DNA of 34,785 nucleotides from Candidatus Curtissbacteria bacterium RIFCSPLOWO2_02_41_11 (GTDB lineage: Bacteria; Patescibacteriota; Microgenomatia; Curtissbacterales; GWA2-41-24), in NCBI GenBank assembly GCA_001775055.1, contig MFBU01000025.1, positions 1 to 34,785 on the forward strand, written 5' to 3'. The notes below the pieces were generated by a model. It worked only from the letters and a program-made list of their open reading frames with translations, was not told the DNA's origin and searched no databases. The first letter of the stretch is position 1. The number at the start of each line of letters is the position of its first letter. This document shows, one piece after another, positions 34,324 through 34,785 of the stretch. Made by a program: the position numbers and the translations under genes.

Positions 34324-34785
34324 GTGAGCGATAAAATCTCCAAACTCATTGATCGAGTCATTTGGTTTTCATACCTTGCCCTAGCCATTATCACTCCCCT
34401 TCTTTTTTCAACCAAAAATTCCGAACTTTTTGAAGTTCCCAAAATGGTTTTTGTTTATTTTGCAGCCACTGTTATTCTATTTGCCACACTCATCAAATTT
34501 GTTCTTGCTGGAAAAATCTTGATCCCAAAATCCTGGCCTTTGGCCACCTTCTTAATCTTCTTAATCTTCCAAATCCTCTCAACCTTCGCCTCGATTGACA
34601 AATTCACCTCGATCTTCGGCTATCCCTCCCGCTTAAACGGCGGACTATTATCCCAATTTGCCTATTTTGCGATTTTGACAACAGCTCTTATCAATTTAAA
34701 CTTGGCAAAAGCTCGTCAACTTTTATTGGCAATAGTAACGTCTGCAGTTGCGGTGAGTCTTTGGGGAATTCCGGCACATTTTGGC
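34324..34785 (+). CDS. O-antigen ligase/polymerase-like membrane protein, N-terminal part
   Basis: Open from GTG 34324 to the window edge, 154 codons, 3' end missing. It begins MSDKISKLIDRVIWFSYLALAI, read in pieces of at most 20 residues: about four hydrophobic helices, then the loop FTSIFGYPSRLNGGLLSQFAY before the next helix. That F-G-xxxRxNGLL-type loop, just after an S-x-D-xx-xSIFG stretch, is typical of the O-antigen ligase (Wzy/WaaL-like) family in Gram-positive and Patescibacteria genomes. These join or polymerise lipid-linked surface glycans. Family call is moderate because only the start is visible. Confidence 0.65.
   Translation, partial: MSDKISKLIDRVIWFSYLALAIITPLLFSTKNSELFEVPKMVFVYFAATVILFATLIKFVLAGKILIPKSWPLATFLIFLIFQILSTFASIDKFTSIFGYPSRLNGGLLSQFAYFAILTTALINLNLAKARQLLLAIVTSAVAVSLWGIPAHFG

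Overview
The window reads as a chromosomal stretch of a small-genome bacterium of the Candidate Phyla Radiation (Patescibacteria), probably Microgenomates-like. This is inference from short versions of core proteins (EF-Ts about 152 aa, ProS without an editing domain, trigger factor without a PPIase domain), a double-domain ThyX, many unrecognisable small genes between housekeeping genes, and near-leaderless promoters. No rRNA, tRNA, CRISPR array or prophage was recognised.

Layout. 1-3255: end of a ribosome hibernation factor (+), then on the minus strand a nucleotidyltransferase and a run of envelope proteins (anti-sigma-like domain, multi-TM protein, secreted coiled coil, lipoprotein). 3257-9105 (-): dnaX, ybeY, yqeY, rpsU, a HIT protein, a DHH-like phosphoesterase and trigger factor. 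9143-10623: a membrane protein and two small plus-strand orphans. 10645-16855 (-): a translation/envelope cluster rpsB-orf-tsf-orf-orf-frr-rseP-proS, with no pyrH, uppS or cdsA between its genes. 17021-23811 (-): a dTMP cluster (NUDIX-dCTP deaminase fusion, tmk, a GIY-YIG gene, tandem ThyX) next to topA. 23936-26798: HAD hydrolase (+), dprA and a REP-associated Y1 transposase (RAYT) wedged into the dprA start. 26846-31404 (-): PurH split into two genes, PBP2 and MreB. 31444-34785: orphans, a Clp-N-like protein, a propeller-like protein, a structured intergenic region, and the start of a polytopic O-antigen-ligase-like gene (+).

The most striking content is repeats. (a) Tandem 7-bp (once 9-bp) minisatellites, with a different word at each locus, lie between genes and in frame inside dnaX, tig, proS, tmk, dcd, topA and dprA. 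(b) 26-bp palindromic modules (6-bp arms around a 14-bp core) lie in proS, topA and a DHH gene; one copy is nested inside another at the topA 3' end. (c) A roughly 120-bp element with inverted termini occurs once between genes and once in frame in topA. (d) An element with conserved ends around variable hairpins occurs three times. (e) A RAYT gene is flanked by 14-bp repeats, with a duplicated dprA 5' end on its far side. Together these look like a palindrome-spreading system that tolerates insertion into core genes.

Many promoters can be read directly (TTGACA-like and TATAAT-like boxes 16-18 bp apart). They usually lie only 5-15 bp upstream of the start codon, implying leaderless or very short-leader mRNAs; this was used to choose several starts.
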